From positions 18,775,510 to 18,839,509 of the forward strand of contig OW121741.1 of NCBI GenBank assembly GCA_933228675.1: 64,000 nt of DNA. Direction: 5' to 3'. The notes beneath the pieces were generated by a model. It had not been told where the DNA came from. It ran no database searches and worked only from the letters and a program-made list of their open reading frames with translations. The DNA comes from Stomorhina lunata. Its lineage: Eukaryota > Arthropoda > Insecta > Diptera > Rhiniidae. Shown piece by piece: positions 1-13,200 of the stretch (within the stretch, counting starts at the first letter, position 1; every line of letters starts with the position of its first letter). The position numbers and the translations under genes were made by a program.

Positions 1-727
1 CAACATAACTTTTTCTATAGAAAAGGTTGTACTGAATATATTTAAGATATAAAATCGTTATTGGCGAACATGTAAATGATAAATGAACTAAATTTTGCTT
101 ATGATAAATAATTCTTATTGAGTCAATTATCTAAAACTTATATCTTAATGATTAGTTAAGATTTTTCGATAAGATAAAATACTACGAATTTAAACATATT
201 TTTAACTAACAAGTTTTAACTAATCCCCGAAACCTGATTTAATAATCTATTCTGATATTGGCTATATCTCTTAATATATTAAATATATTTAAACTAACAA
301 AAAAAGTATTTAAGCAAAAAATTAAACAAATCTAGAAAATCTTAACGAAAGCTTGTAAAGCTTAAAATGTTTAAATGTTAAAAGACATTTATGTTCATAA
401 ATATAGCAGAGTATGAGTAACAGAATTTGTTAAATATAGGTTTTATATGTCAGTATTAAAATTTATATATGTAGATAAAAACTTTAACGTTTATTAATAA
501 ATAAATAATTGATATTATATTGGAATTATTAAAAGATAAATATTTATTTATTTTTTTATTCTTAAAGTATTTCTGTTCCCACTTTTATAAGACACAAAAA
601 ATTATATTTAAAAACATTTAATTCAATTCATTTTTCTTTTTTTTTACAAATTGCTTTGAGTTGCTTCATATTATAGATTTCTTTTTTTATATTTAATTTT
701 TTAACTCTTTGTGGAACAAAAACTTAC
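1..727. other. Intronic or downstream AT-rich sequence
   Basis: This lies downstream (minus strand) of the last host exon I can see. The first 28 bases are one degenerate unit of the 31-bp minisatellite found at 1432-4084. The rest is AT-rich with no convincing exon, RNA gene or array. A strong splice donor, GTAAGT read on the minus strand, sits at 722-727, so the sequence is probably intron continuing out of the window. Confidence 0.5.
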
Positions 728-848
728 AGGTGCATACCTGTGCTGGACCTAGCATAAGCATCACTGGCGTTGGCTCCAGTTTGATGTGTTGGCAATCCTA
801 AAAGGGAGGCTAAAACATCTTCTAGCGATGCGTTACTCAGGGAACGTT
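728..848 (-). CDS. Exon of large minus-strand host gene (Leu-rich helical segment)
   Basis: This is an internal exon inferred from local GC rise, an open frame and splice signals. The acceptor AG is at 849-850 on the minus strand. The first two bases complete a codon with the single base left by exon 9427-9809, giving V-E-R-S-L-S-N-A-S-L-E-D-V-L-A-S-L-L-G-L-P and continuing to about A-R-S-S-T-G. The L-E-D-V-L-A-S-L-L-G-L-P stretch would be amphipathic helix. Two donors are possible: GTAAGT after 728 (strong; adds M-H-L) and GTATGC after 738. The acceptor pyrimidine tract is weak, which is the main doubt; the exact phase match is the main support. No function can be assigned. Confidence 0.6.
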
Positions 849-1431
849 CTGGAGCCACAAATGTTTAATGTTTTTGTTTTTGTTAATCATTTTTTTTATT
901 TTGTTGTTTGTTGGGGGTTTGGGGAAACAAATCATTACAAAAACACAAAATTATGTTGTTGGGTTGAAATTAAAGTTGGAAAAAAGAAAAAAAAATGCGT
1001 AAAAAAATTTATCATTAATTTTTGTTGTTTTTTTTTTGGTTTAAGAGTTATAGCTTAGGAGAAAAATTTTATTACAATTAAAATAGTATTTGCATTTGCC
1101 ATTAAAAAGTTATAATAGGTCACATTAAAGCGCACAAAATAAGATAATGTAGAAATTACACTGAGAATATATAGTAGGTTTTTTTTTGGTTTGATATATT
1201 TTTTAAATTGAAATGAAAATTTCAAGAAATAAGTTTGAAAAAAAACTACTTGAGTGAAATTTTTAAAATTTAACTATTTAAGGTGCAGCTAAAAGAAATG
1301 AACAGAAAAATTTTGTAATCGAGTCATTCCAGAATCTTAATAGCTAAGAATTTTGATATGAGTGTGTCGTAAAGTGAAATAAAACGAAAAAAATGGCGGT
1401 TAAATGAATATCTGAAAAAAAAGAAATAAGA
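849..1431. other. Intron sequence without recognisable feature
   Basis: AT-rich intron between the host exon and the first minisatellite array. Short open frames here are poly-T/poly-A driven and show no codon structure. Confidence 0.5.
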
Positions 1432-4084
1432 ATCTATAGAAAAAGTTGTGCAACATAAATTTTTCCATAGAAAAAGTTTTGCAACATGAGTTTTTCTATA
1501 GAAAAAGTTATGCAACATAAGTTTTTCTATTGAAGAAGTTGTGCAACAAAAGTTTTTCTACAGAAAAAGTTGTGCAACATAAGTTTTTCTCTAGAAAAAG
1601 TTTTGCAACAAAAGTTTTTCTATTGAAAAAGTTCTGCAACATAAGTTTTTCTATAAAAAAAAGTTGTGCAATAGAAGTTTTTCTATAGAAAAGCTTAAGC
1701 AATCTAAGTTTTTTTTTTAAAGAAAAAGTAGTGCAACATAAGTTTTTCTATTGAAAAAGTTGTACAACATAAGTGCAAAAGTTGTGCAACATAAATCTTT
1801 GAATAGAAGAAGTTGTGCAATATAACTTTTTCTAATGAAAAAGTTAAGCAACATTAGTTTTTCTAAGGAAAAAGTAGTGCAATTTAAGTTTTTTTATAAA
1901 AAAAACAAGTTTTTCTATAGAAAAAGATGTCAACATAAGTGTTCTTATAGCAAATGTTGTGAAACATAAGTTTTTTTTTATAGATGAAGTTGTGCAACTT
2001 AAGTTTTTCTATAGGAAAAATGTGCAACATAAGTTTTTCTATAGAAAAAGTTGTGCAACATAAGTTTTTCTATAGAAGAAGTTGTGCAACATGAGTTTTT
2101 CTATAGAAAATGTTATGCAACATAAGTTTTTCTATAGAAAAAGTTGTACAACATAAGTGCCAAAGTTGTGCAACATAAATCTTTTAATAGAAGTTGTGCA
2201 ATATAACTTTTTCTAAAGAAAAAGTTAAGCAACATTAGTTTTTCTAAAGAAAAAGTAGTGCAATTTAAGTTTTTCTATAGAAAAAAGTAGTGAACACAAG
2301 TTTTTCTATAGAAAAAGATGTCAACATAAGTGTTCTTATAGCAAACGTTGTGAAACATTAGTTTTTTTTATAGAAAAAGTTGTGTAACAGAAGTTTTTCT
2401 ATATAAAAAGTTGTGGAACGTAAGTCTTTCTATAAAAAAAGTTGTGCAACATAAGTTTTTCTATAGAAAAAATTATGCAACATAAGTTTTTCTATAGAAA
2501 AAGTTGTGCAACATAAGTTTTTCTATAGAAAAAGTTGTGCAACATAAGGTTTTCTATAGAAAAAGTTGTGCAACATAAGTTTTTCTATAGAAAAATTGTG
2601 CAACATAAATTTTTCTTTAGAAAAAGTTGTGCAACATAAGTTTTTCTATAGAAAAAGTTGTGTAACATGAGTTTTTTCATAGAAAAAGTTGTGCAACATA
2701 AGTTTTTCCATAGAAAAAGTTGTGCAACATAAGTTTTTCCATAGAAAAAGTTGTGCAACATAAGCTTTTTTTAGAAAAAGTTGTGCAACATAAGTTTTTC
2801 TTTAGAAAAAGTTGTGCAACATAAGTTTTTCTTTGAAAAAGTTGTGCAACATAAGTTTTTCTGTAGAAAAAGATGTGCAACATAAGTTTTTTATAGAAAA
2901 AGCTGTGCAACATAAGTTTTTCTATAGAAAAAGTTGTGCAACATAAGTTTTTCCATAGAAAAAGTTGTGCAACATAAGTTTTTCTATAGAAAAAGTTGTG
3001 CAACATAAGTTTTTCTATAGAAAAAGTTGTGTAACATAAGTTTTTCTATAGAAAAAGTTGTGCAACATAAGTTTTTCTATAGAAAAAGTTGTGCAACATA
3101 AGTTTTTCTATAGAAAAAGTTGTGCAACATAAGTTTTTCTATAAAAAAAGTTGTGCAACATAAGTTTTTCTATAGAAAAAGTTGTGCAACATAAGTTTTT
3201 CTATAGAAAAAGTTGTGCAACATAAGTTTTTCTATAGAAAAAGTTGTGCAACATAAGTTTTTCTATAGAAAAAGTTGTGCAACATAAGTTTTTCTATAGA
3301 AAAAGTTGTGCAACATAAGTTTTTCTATAGAAAAAGTTGTGCAACATAAGTTATTCTATAGAAAAAGTTGTGCAACATAAGTTTTTCTATAGAAAAAGTT
3401 GTGCAACATAAGTTTTTCTATAGAAAAAGTTGTGCAACATAAGTTTTTCTATAGAAAAAGTTGTGCAACATAAGTTTTTCTATAGAAAAAGTTGTGCAAC
3501 ATAAGTTTTTCTATAGAAAAAGTTGTGCAACATAAGTTTTTCTATAGAAAAAGTTGTGCAACATAAGTTTTTCTATAGAAAAAGTTGTGCAACATAAGTT
3601 TTTCTATAGAAAAAGTTGTGCAACATAAGTTTTTCTATAGAAAAAGTTGTGCAACATAAGTTTTTCTATAGAAAAAGTTGTGCAACATAAGTTTTTCTAT
3701 AGAAAAAGTTGTGCAACATAAGTGTTTCTATAGAAAAAGTTATGCAACATAAGTTTTTCTATAGAAAAAGTTGTGCAACATAAGTTTTTCTATAGAAAAA
3801 GTTGTGCAACATAAGTTTTTCTATAGAAAAAGTTGTACAACATAAGTTTTTCTATAGAAAAAGTTGTGCAACATAAGTTTTTCTATAGAAAAAGTTGTGC
3901 AACATAAGTTTTTCTATAGAAAAAGTTGTGCAACATAATTTTTTGTATAGAAAAAGTTGTGCAACATAAGTTTTTCTATAGAAAAAGTTTTGCAACATAA
4001 GTTTTTCTTTAGAAAAAGTTGTGCAACATAAGTTTTTCTATAGAAAAAGTTGTGCAATATAAGTTTTTCTATAGAAAAAGTTGT
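1432..4084 (+). repeat. 31-bp minisatellite array, forward orientation
   Basis: Tandem repeat of about 85 units with a 31-bp period. For example, successive CAACATAAG words fall at 3001, 3032 and 3063. Each unit is a 15-bp part GTTGTGCAACATAAG plus the 16-bp perfect palindrome TTTTTCTATAGAAAAA. Units from 1432 to about 2700 are degenerate with indels, while about 3000-3950 is nearly homogeneous, as expected when unequal exchange homogenises the centre. It sits inside the 8.6-kb host intron. The array at 10283-16515 is the same unit in reverse complement. Confidence 0.95.
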
Positions 4085-5439
4085 CGAAAATTAGTTTACA
4101 GTCCAGACTTTAGTTAAGAAACCATAGTTCGAGTTTTAGCTCCAGTCATTTTTATATCCGAGACTTGTCGGGTATTGTGTTGAGGATAAGAAATTTTTAA
4201 GCCAATTCAACAAAACTAAATTAAAACTCAAGAAATTTTGTTTTTAACATAAAAATATATATCGTTTTTATTAAAAAAAATAAAACAACTTATAAAATAA
4301 AAATCGTATCATAATTGTTTAATATTCTGGGTTAATTGTTACTTTAATTTAAAGAAATTATTAAATAAAAAATAAAAAAATTGTGATTATATGATCATAT
4401 TACGATAAAGTATTGAATATATAATTAAATAAAATTTAATTAATAAATCATTTGTTTATATTATAAAATAAAGTAAATAATATAAATGTGTATAATATAT
4501 ATTTGTGGTAAATTGTTTAAAATAAATACAATAATTTAAAAAGAATTAATTTTATTCTTTAAAACAATTCTCCATAAAGAAAGAGCAGGCAAATAGAAAT
4601 CAATACATTTAGGACTAATCAAAGGATATTAAAGAAAGAAAATCAATAATTTTCAAACAATTCTAACATTTTTTAGGTATTAAATACTCACAATAATTTA
4701 AAAAAAATTTAATTTTTTAGATAAATTTATGTTAAATTTTTATAATGACAAATTTTTGAATGAAAGTGATGATTAAAATCAATGAAAAAAATTTTCTATA
4801 AAAGCACTTTGTTTTTTTTGTTAATAAAATTAAGTCGTTTTTCGTTTAATTTTAATTTTTTCCAATTTAGCTGAATTGTTCTTATTTAAGAACAGGCCTA
4901 AATAGAAAATTCTACCGATTTTTTTGTCTGTTGCAAGAATGAAGGGCCGATGGACAAAAAATTTGTTCAATTCAAGGATAATATGCAAAAATAATATTAA
5001 AAGAACTTTTCAAAAGCCTTTGAAAGTTTTTATTAATATCAAAGCTTTATAAAAGTTTAAAAATGTGAAAAATTGATAATTGAAAGCTCCTAAAGAAAAA
5101 GCTGAGTTTAAAAGCCTAACAAAATGTTAAAAGCAGCTTAAAGGTTCTTTTCTTAAATCAGAAATAAAAGCTTTCTATATTTAGAAGCTTAAGATCAATA
5201 AACTAAAGCATTTCAAGCATAAAAACATAAGCTTCAATTTAAAATTTGTTATTATTTAGAGCTTATTTAGTAGTATACAAGGAACATAAAAAAGCTTTAA
5301 AAAGTTTTATGCTCCAAAAGAAAAAGCTTAGTCCAGATGTTTTATATAATAAATGTATTTTAGTCATTCTTTAAATAGGAACAAAAGCTTTATAAATATG
5401 TATAAGTAGCTTAAAGCTTAAGGTCAAAATTGTATATAA
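4085..5439. other. AT-rich intron sequence
   Basis: No gene recognised. From about 5040 onward the word AAAGCTTT becomes frequent, merging into the AAGCTT-rich zone described separately. Confidence 0.5.
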
Positions 5440-8400
5440 AAAAATTTTGAGTTCAAAATTTTTTAAAGAAAATGTTTTGTTATAAATGTTATATATAGAA
5501 AATTTGTCGATATTAAAATGTTTCCTTATTAAAGCTTTTTTTAAAAAAATTTTCGACATAAAATTTTTTTAGAAAATTTTTCGATATAAAAATTTTATAT
5601 TGAAAATTTTTCAAAATTTTTTAGAAAAGTTTTCGTTATAAAAATTTAGAAAAAACTTTTCTTTATAAAAATTTTATAGAAAAGTTTTCTATATAAAAAT
5701 TTATACAAAATTTTTGGAAAAATTTTCGATATAAAAATTTTTATTGAAAAATTTTCGATATAAAAATTTTTATTGAAAAAATTTTATGGAATTTTTTTTA
5801 TATAAAAAATTTATAGAAAATTTTTAGATATAAAAATTTTTTATTGAAGATTTTTCGATAGAAAAATTTTAATTTTTCGATACAAAAATTTTATATAGAA
5901 AAATTTTTGATATAAAAATTTAAAAAAAAAAAATTGTTGATATAAAAATTTTATATGTAGAAAAATTTTTCGTTATAAAAATCTTAAAGAAAATTTTTTG
6001 ATATATAAATTTTATACAAAATTTATTAATATAAAATTTTATATAGAAAACTTTTCGATACAAAAATTTTATATAGAAAATTTTTCGATATAAAAATTTT
6101 ATATACAAAATTTTTCGATACAAAAAAATTGTATACACAATTTTCGATATTAAAACTTTAAAAAAAAAAATTTCGGTATAAAAATTTTAAAGAAAAATTT
6201 TCGATATATAAATTACAAGGAAAATTTTTTAACATAAAAATTTTATAGAAAATTTTTCATTATAAAAATTTTATAGAAATTTTTCGTTATAAAAATTTTA
6301 TAGAAAATTTTTCGTTTTAAAATTCATAAAGAAAATTTTTCGTTATAAAATTTATAAAGAAAATTTTTCGACATAAAAAAATTTATAAAGAAAATATTTT
6401 GATATAAAAATTTTAAAGAAAATTTTTCGATATAAAAATTTTATAGAAAATTTTTCATTATAAAAATTTTATAGAGAATGTTTCGATGTAAAAATTTTGT
6501 TGAACATTTTTCGATATAAAAATTTTATAGAAAATTTTTGATTGTAAAAATTTTCGATATAAAAATTTTATAGAAAATTTTTCATTATAAAATTTTTAAG
6601 AAAATTTTTCGATATAAAAATTTTATATTGAAAGCCTATGGTCGAATTGTCTAAAGCTTAAGAAAACTTTTGTATGAGTTTTTTCAATAACTACTTTTTT
6701 CCAATTAAAAACTAAAGCTTCCTTTAAATACGAGCATCAGCTGAATTTCAAAAGCTTTTGCTATAACTTGCTTATATTTTCAAGCTTTAAAGATATAATT
6801 TTATAACTTTACACGAGGTTCTTTCTTTAATAGCTTTAAGCTTTATTTTAATAGAATCAGGCAGAAAAGCTTTCTATAAATTAAGGTATTAGATTTAAGA
6901 TTTAATACAAATTTTGGATCTTTCAAAGTTTTTAAAGAAAAAACTGTGTAATTGAATTAGTAAATTATAAAGAATGAAAGTTTGTAAGTTTTTTTTATAC
7001 AAAGAATAAAAGCTTTTTATAAATAATGGCATTATTTTCAGTTTAGAAGCTTTTTACATTAAGCTTAAGATGAAAATAAATTTAGATATTAAGGAACATA
7101 ATTTTAAAGCTTTTTCTGTTAATACTATTAAGCTTTTGCTTTAAATTTCGAAAAAAAGTTTTTATTTAGAATGACATTAGCTTTATTTTAGCAAAGCTTA
7201 CTCGTAAAACTAAAAAAATAAAAAAGCTTATTTTTAAAGCTTCTTGTTCTTTTATTGCTAATTAGCTTAGGAACAGAAGTTTTAATCAAGAAAGACTTGA
7301 GTATTGATTTTTAAGAACAAAAATATCATAAAAGTTTTATGCCTTGTTTTTTAGAACTTTAAGCTTTTCTTTGGAGCCTCAATCTAAAAATTAAAACTTT
7401 CTTTTAATCAAAGATTTTTTCAGGTAAAGTTGTATTTATGTTAAAAAGCTTTTAAAAAGCACTGAATTACAATTTAAGATTTTACCCTTGGTTTTTAAAA
7501 CTTTAGAACTTTTTCTTGGAACCTCAATCTAAAACTTTCCAAAATTTACCTAATATTTTTTTTTTAAAGAGAAAAGTATTTTTTGCATTAAGAAATTTTG
7601 TTAAAAGCTTAAAGTTTCTTCTTCTTCTTAAACCTAAATATTTAAAACTAATTTTCTAATTTTTCTAATTAAAATTTATTTAATTTAAAATTTTTACTAG
7701 TTCAATTTTAAACAAAAAAAAAAAAAACAAAGTGCTTTTAATAAAAATTATTAAAAAAAAATATAAACAAATAATAAACAAAATTTTGCGGGTTCCATTA
7801 GGTCATCACTTTATTTTTATCGTTTTTTTCTAAATCTTAATAAAATAATTTTACAAATTTCTTAAATACAGAACAAGCAAAAAGTTAAAAAAAAAATCTA
7901 AAAAGGGTTTAAAACATTAAAGCAAACAAAAATATTGCAAATTTATTAAATACAAAGAAATTTGAAGGAAAAGGCTTTTTCAATATTTTGTTTAAAAGCT
8001 TCTAATATTTCTTAAAATTTTTATATAAATCAAAAGCTTTAAAAATATTAGAAATAAGTTGAATTTAAGATTGACAAGATTGAAAATAGAAAGAAATCCA
8101 AAAGCTCTGAATAAAAAATTCAAAGCTTTCAAGTTTTTGAAATTGAATACTAAAAATTTTTAGATTAAAAAAATTTAAAAGCTTTCAAATAAAAGCAAAA
8201 GTTTTTTAATTAATATTAAAAGCTTTTAGCGAAATAAAAGCAATTTTTTATAAATTTTATAAATCAAAAGCTTTGAAATAAATACAAAAGTTTTAAAATG
8301 ACAAAAGCTTTTTTAAGTTTAATACATCAAAATCTTTGAAATGAATAAAAGTTAAAAAAATATTACCAAATGCTTTTTTTAAAAATTTAATGAATCAAAA

Positions 8401-9260
8401 GCTTTGAAATAAATACAAAAGTTTTTAAATTACTATCAAAAGCTTTTATCGAAGTAAAGCAAATTTAATTAATCAAAAGCTTTGAATAAAAAAAGTTTTA
8501 AAATTAATATCAAAAGCTTTTACCGAAATCAAATAAACTTTCAAGATAATACATTAAAGCTTTAAAATATTTAACAAAAGCTTTCAATTTTAAATTGAAG
8601 AAATAAATATTTAAAAACTTTTAAATAAATCTCAAAAGTTTTTGATTAAAATTTTAAAAAAATGTAAAAGCTTGTATATCTGAAAAGCTTTTAATTAATT
8701 GAATTTATTCTGCTTTGGATTCATTTTTTTACTTAAGAAAAAACATTAACATTTTTTTACTTATGTATCATCAAATATTGAAAAAGCTTTTCTTTTTGGC
8801 GAAGCTTTTATTTCTAAATATTCAAGAAAAGCTTTCAAATAATTTAAAATTTAAGAAATAAATATTTAAAAACTTTTAAATAAATCTAAAAAGCTTTTTG
8901 ATTAAAAACACAGGCTTAAACATTTTTTAAAAGCTTTTATATCTTAAAAGCTTTCAATTAATTGAACTTTTTTTCTGTTTTGGATTACATTTTTTTTACT
9001 TTCAAATAAAACCTTAAAATTGTTGAATTATGTTTAACCAAATATTGAAAAAGCTTTTCTTTTGGAGAAAGCTTTTATTTCTAAAATCTCATTAAAATTA
9101 TTTTTTGTTTATTTTGTAAACTTTTATACAAATATAGAAAATAATAATAATAGTATTGCCAAGTGCATTTGAATCATTCATTACAAACTACATACTTTTG
9201 TAAAATTTCTATAAAAAATTAAAAGCTTTTACATTAAAAACTACAAACTAAAATCAAAGA
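5040..9260. other. Intron zone strongly enriched in AAGCTT / AAAAGCTTTT words
   Basis: Outside the array at 5440-6640, the palindrome AAGCTT, often as AAAAGCTTTT, recurs dozens of times (not counted exactly) at irregular spacing in otherwise AT-rich sequence. Longer shared phrases, such as those around 8221, 8401 and 8511, suggest very degenerate dispersed repeats. There is no coding signal. Confidence 0.6.
5440..6640. repeat. Degenerate AT-rich array with TTTTTCGATATAAAAATTTT core
   Basis: Tandem units of roughly 25-31 bp built from GAAAATTTTTCGATATAAAA and TTTTATA blocks. They are much more diverged than the flanking 31-bp arrays. The unit resembles the TTTTTCTATAGAAAAA family, with CGATAT replacing CTATAG. 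Small open frames here are repeat artefacts. Confidence 0.8.
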
Positions 9261-9426
9261 AATAAATTGCAAAAATTAAAAATTATTTTTTTTTTAAATA
9301 AAAATTATGTGTAAAGTGTGTTCTTTAGATATTTCTTCTCTTAATATATAAAAAAAATATTCAAGTCGAATTTTTAGCACTCTTGTATTTGTTTGAGGTG
9401 AAAAAGAGCTTTTCTTTCGGACTCAC

Positions 9427-9809
9427 CAACTCCTCCGAGATTAAGACCGCCGACAAGACCGCCGGCTGTACTGCTACTGCTAGTACCGTTATTGAGACTA
9501 CCGTTCATACGGGTTAATTGTTGTAGATCATTTCCCGTAAATGTTGATAAATTCACTGAAGTGCCTCGAGCAGCTGCCAATCCGGGAATACTGGAACTAA
9601 CCTCAATAATATTATGATTCACGAATTGTAAATTGTTGTTGTTATTATTGATATTATTATTGTTGTTGTTTAGCAAAGAAGGTCTCAGGGTTGTGAGAGA
9701 TGATGAGTCTGCCTGGGCCGCTGTTATTAGGGGTGTATTTTCTATTATAGGTGTCTGAGGTGAGTCCAGGGGACGTGTGCCCACAAATGATGATTCAAGC
9801 CAACATTTT
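9427..9809 (-). CDS. Exon of large minus-strand host gene (Asn-rich)
   Basis: Internal exon of 383 bp. The acceptor AG lies at 9810-9811 behind a pyrimidine-rich tract. A strong donor, GTGAGT, follows base 9427. It enters in phase with exon 42087-42290 (AG|A gives Arg): S-R-K-C-W-L-E-S-S-F-V-G-T-R-P-L-D-S-P-Q-T-P. It leaves with one base, which exon 728-848 completes. The C-W-L-E-S-S-F-V-G-T-R-P segment looks like a conserved motif. It is followed by an Asn run (about 12 Asn around one Ile), a Ser/Gly-rich tail and N-L-G-G-V. If the donor is ignored, the frame stays open only to a TAA at 9374-9376, giving an alternative 17-residue end. The exon sits alone between two oppositely oriented 31-bp arrays. 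Product family not recognised; probably an intracellular low-complexity protein. Confidence 0.85.
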
Positions 9810-10282
9810 CTAGAAGATGTGATAGAAGAAAACAAGAAAGACAGAATAAAATTATAAGTTTTATGATATTGTCATAAAAAATCAATATTATATAGATAAA
9901 TCTCTATGATTACATATGTTTGAATGTCTCAGATTTCTTTTAAATAAGTTTTTTCGTCTTATTATTTTAATATTCTACTCAAGCATCCTATTTTGTTTGT
10001 TTTTTATTATGTACTTAATATTTTCCTTATCCTTCGCTACAGATGACTCATATGGTCCTTAAGAAAATAAGAAAACTAATTTTTAAATTTGTGTTCTATC
10101 AAATATTTACAAACACTTTATACTTAACTCAAGCCAAATTTAGCTTTAACTAAAATTCTTTCTTTAAAAAACTGCATTAAAATCTGGTTTAAAAAACACT
10201 TTAAAATTCTGTTTCTCTCCAACGGCAATGCTTAAAGCTTTCTGTTTTCTTTCTAAAAAAGTTTTGTATATAATCATCTAAA
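9810..10282. other. Intron sequence without recognisable feature
   Basis: Start (minus-strand 3' end) of the giant intron. It carries the pyrimidine tract of the exon acceptor at about 9812-9840. Otherwise it is AT-rich and unassigned. Confidence 0.5.
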
Positions 10283-13200
10283 AAACTTATGCTGCACAAC
10301 TTTTTCTATAAAAACATATGAAGCACAATTTTTTTCTATAAAAAAAACCTATATTGCACAACTTTTTCTATAGAAAAACTTATGTTGCACAACTTTTTCT
10401 AAAGTAAACTTATGTTGCACAACTTTTTCTAAAGAAAAACTTATGTTGCACAACTTTTTCTAAAGAAAAAGTTATTTGCACAACTTTTTCTATAGAAAAA
10501 CTTATGTTGCACAACTTTTTCTATAGAAAAACTTATGTTGCACAACTTTTTCTATAGAAAAACTTATGTTGCACAACTTTTTCTATAGAAAAACTTATGT
10601 TGCACAACTTTTTCTTTAGAAAAACTTATGTTGCACAACTTTTTCTATAGAAAAACTTATGTTGCACAAATTTTTCTATAGAAAATCTTATGTTGCACAA
10701 CTTTTTCTAAAGATAAACTTATGTTGCACAACTTTTTCTAAAGAAAAACGCATTTGCACAACTTTTTTTTAAAGAAAAAATTATGTTGAACAACTTTTTT
10801 TAAAGAAAAACTTATGTTGCACAACTCTTTTTAAGGAAAAACTTATGTTGCACAACTTTTTCTATAGAAAAACTTATGTTGCACAACTTTTTCTATAGAA
10901 AAACTTATATTGCACAACTTTTTCTATAGAATAACTTATGTTGCACAACTTTTTCCATAGAAAAACTTATGTTGCACAACTTTTTCTATAGAAAAACTTA
11001 TGTTGCACAACTTTTTCTAAAGAAAAACGCATTTGCACAACTTTTTTTTAAAGAAAAAATTATGTTGAACAACTTTTTTTTAAAGAAAAACTTATGTTGC
11101 ACAACTCTTTTTAAGGAAAAACTTATGTTGCACAAATTTTTCTATAGAAAAACTTATGTTGCCCAACTTTTTCTATAGAAAAACTTATGTTGCACAACTT
11201 TTTCTATAGAAAAACTTATGTTGCACAACTTTTTCTAAAAGAAAAACTTATGTTGCACAACTTTTTCTATAGAAAAACTTATGTTGCACAACTTTTTCTA
11301 TAGCAAAAATTATGTTGCACAACTTTTTCTAAAGAAAAACGCATTTGCACAACTTTTTTTTAAAGAAAAAATTATGTTGAACAACTTTTTTTTAAAGAAA
11401 AACTTATGTTGCACAACTCTTTTTAAGGAAAAACTTATGTTGCACAAATTTTTCTATAGAAAAACTTATGTTGCCCAACTTTTTCTATAGAAAAACTTAT
11501 GTTGCACAACTTTTTCTATAGAAAAACTTATGTTGCACAACGTTTTCTAAAGAAAAACTTATGTTGCACAACTTTTTCTAAAAGAAAAACTTATGTTGCA
11601 CAACTTTTTCTATAGAAAAACTTATGTTGCACAACTTTTTCTATGGAAAAACTTATGTTGCACAACTTTTTCTATTAAAAAACTTATGTTACACAACTTT
11701 TTCTATGGAAAAACTTATGTTGCACAACTTTTTCTATAGAAAAACTTATGTTGCAGAACTTTTTCTATAGAAAAACTTATGTTGCACAACTTTTCCTATA
11801 GAAAAACTTATGTTGCACAACTTTTTCTATAGAAAAATTTATGTTGCACAAGCTTTTCTATAGAAAAACTTATGTTGCACAACTTTTTCTATAGAAAAAC
11901 TTATGTTGCACAACTTTTTCTATAGAAAAACTTATGTTGCACAACTTTTTCTATAGAAAAACTTATGTTGCACAACTTTTTCTATAGCAAAAATTATGTT
12001 GCACAACTTTTTCTATAGAAAAACTTATGTTGCACAACTTTAACAACTTTTTCTATAAAAAAACTAATGTTGCACAATTTTTGCTATAGAAAAACTTATG
12101 TGAAAAACTTTCTCTATAGAAAAACTTATGTGAACAACTTTCTCTATAGAAAAACTTATGATGCACAACTTTTTCTATAGAAAAGCTTATGTTGCACAAC
12201 TTTTTCTATAGAAAAGTATATGCTGCACAACTTTTTCTATAGAAAAACTTATGTTGCACAACTTTTTCTATAGAAAAACTTATGTTGCACAACTTTTTCT
12301 ATAGAAAAACTTATGCTGCACAACTTTTTCTATAGTAAAACATATGTTGCACAACTTTTTCTGTAGAAAAACTTATGTTGCACAACTTTTTCTATAGAAA
12401 AACTTATGTTGTACAACTTTTTCTATAGAAAAGCTTATGTTGCACAACTTTTTCTATAGAAAAACTTATGTTGCACAACTTTTTCAAAGAAAAACTTATG
12501 TTGCGCAACGTTTTCTAAAGAAAAACTTATGTTGCACAACTTTTTCTAAAAGAAAAACTTATGTTGCACAACTTTTTCTATAGAAAAACTTATGTTGCAC
12601 AACTTTTTCTATGGAAAAACTTATGTTGCACAACTTTTTCTATTAAAAAACTTATGTTACACAACTTTTTCTATAGAAAAACTTATGTTGCACAACTTTT
12701 TCTATAGAAAAACTTATGTTGCACAACTTTTTCTATAGAAAAACTTATGTTGCACAACTTTTTCTATAGAAAAACTTATGTTGCACAACTTTTTCTATAG
12801 AAAAACTTATGTTGCACAACTTTTTCTATAGAATAACTTATGTTGCACAACTTTTTCTATAGAAAAACTTATGTTGCACAACTTTTTCTATAGAAAAACT
12901 TATGTTGCACAACTTTTTCTAAAGAAAAACGCATTTGCACAACTTTTTTTTAAAGAAAAAATTATGTTGAACAACTTTTTTTTAAAGAAAAACTTATGTT
13001 GCACAACTCTTTTTAGGGAAAAACTTATGTTGCACAAATTTTTCTATAGAAAAACTTATGTTGCCCAACTTTTTCTATAGAAAAACTTATGTTGCACAAC
13101 TTTTTCTATAGAATAACTTATGTTGCACAACTTTTTCTATAGAAAAACTTATGTTGCACAACTTTTTCTATAGAAAAACTTATGTTGCACAACTTTTTCT

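Noticed and set aside
786..1058. Plus-strand 90-codon frame
   Set aside because: It runs antisense across the host exon 728-848 and then into poly-A/T; no codon bias or promoter.
1324..3006. Minus-strand open frames of 64-109 codons
   Set aside because: Same reason: they read the 31-bp unit (the frame stays open because 31-bp units cycle through three stop-free phases).
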